Both the position numbers and the translations under genes were made by a program. Shown piece by piece: positions 7,400 to 7,440 of a stretch of 7,440 nt of DNA. Below the pieces are notes generated by a model. It was not told the origin of the DNA and did no database searches. It was given only the letters and a program-made list of their open reading frames with translations. Origin of the DNA: Planctomycetota bacterium (GTDB taxonomy: Bacteria; Planctomycetota; UBA1135; GCA-002686595); contig JAESRM010000247.1 of the NCBI GenBank assembly GCA_016764635.1, forward strand, positions 3,550 to 10,989. Direction: 5' to 3'. The first letter of the stretch is position 1; each line of letters starts with the position of its first letter.

Positions 7400-7423
7400 G
7401 AGACCGGCCCACACGCCTGTCTC
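7400..7423 (+). terminator. Weak hairpin after the large-subunit gene, possible terminator
   Basis: GAGAC (7400-7404) pairs with GTCTC (7419-7423), and after one mismatch GG (7406-7407) pairs with CC (7416-7417), leaving an 8-base loop. It begins 24 bases after the TAG stop. No run of T follows, so a standard intrinsic terminator is not shown. The rest of 7376-7440 holds nothing I can support. Confidence 0.25.
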
Positions 7424-7440
7424 CGGTAATGGTGCAATTC

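Noticed and set aside
6743..7414. 223-residue minus-strand open frame at the 3' end of the large-subunit gene
   Set aside because: Antisense to conserved cofactor-binding and catalytic regions of the hydroxylase, with no recognisable domain.
7382..7429. 15-codon open frame after the large-subunit gene, and an ATG at 7429 near the window end
   Set aside because: The first is too short and lacks a ribosome site; the second has only four codons visible and no Shine-Dalgarno sequence, so no gene can be claimed.

Overview
The window carries five protein-coding genes and no RNA gene, insertion sequence or CRISPR array that I could see. It is GC-rich. The proteins point to a bacterium of the PVC group (Planctomycetota/Verrucomicrobiota) or a similar lineage. 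The reasons are a c-type cytochrome lipoprotein with a large extra C-terminal domain, a secreted beta-propeller protein fused to a 3-keto-glycoside hydrolase-like (DUF1080) domain, and a nucleoside/H+-symporter-family transporter whose sequence resembles those I remember from planctomycetes. This placement is inference from gene content, not from a marker gene.

Layout. A 93-base divergent intergenic region (4644-4736) separates two gene sets. Leftward (minus strand) runs a compact set: a lipoprotein cytochrome c (4643 to 3540), the propeller/DUF1080 protein (3543 to 1072, sharing an ATGA overlap with the cytochrome gene), and after 37 bases a membrane transporter (from 1034), which is cut by the window's left edge. 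Rightward (plus strand) run two genes for a molybdenum hydroxylase of the isoquinoline 1-oxidoreductase type: the [2Fe-2S] small subunit (4737-5195) and the Tat-exported molybdopterin-binding large subunit (5195-7375), overlapping by one base. The last 65 bases hold a weak hairpin and no clear gene.

How the genes may work together. All the enzymes appear to act outside the cytoplasm. The large subunit has a twin-arginine signal and would carry the signal-less small subunit with it. The cytochrome is a lipoprotein with one CxxCH haem site. The propeller protein starts with a short hydrophobic secretion-like segment. Known relatives of the molybdenum hydroxylase pass electrons to c-type cytochromes, so the divergent cytochrome is a reasonable acceptor. 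The propeller/DUF1080 protein and the transporter suggest processing and uptake of a sugar- or nucleoside-like compound. The substrate cannot be read from the sequence, and the link between the two arms is inference from shared regulatory DNA.

The points most worth a second look are the uncharacterised C-terminal domain of the cytochrome, the three-part architecture of the propeller protein, and a 9-bp direct repeat plus a 10-bp AT-rich palindrome in the divergent promoter region.
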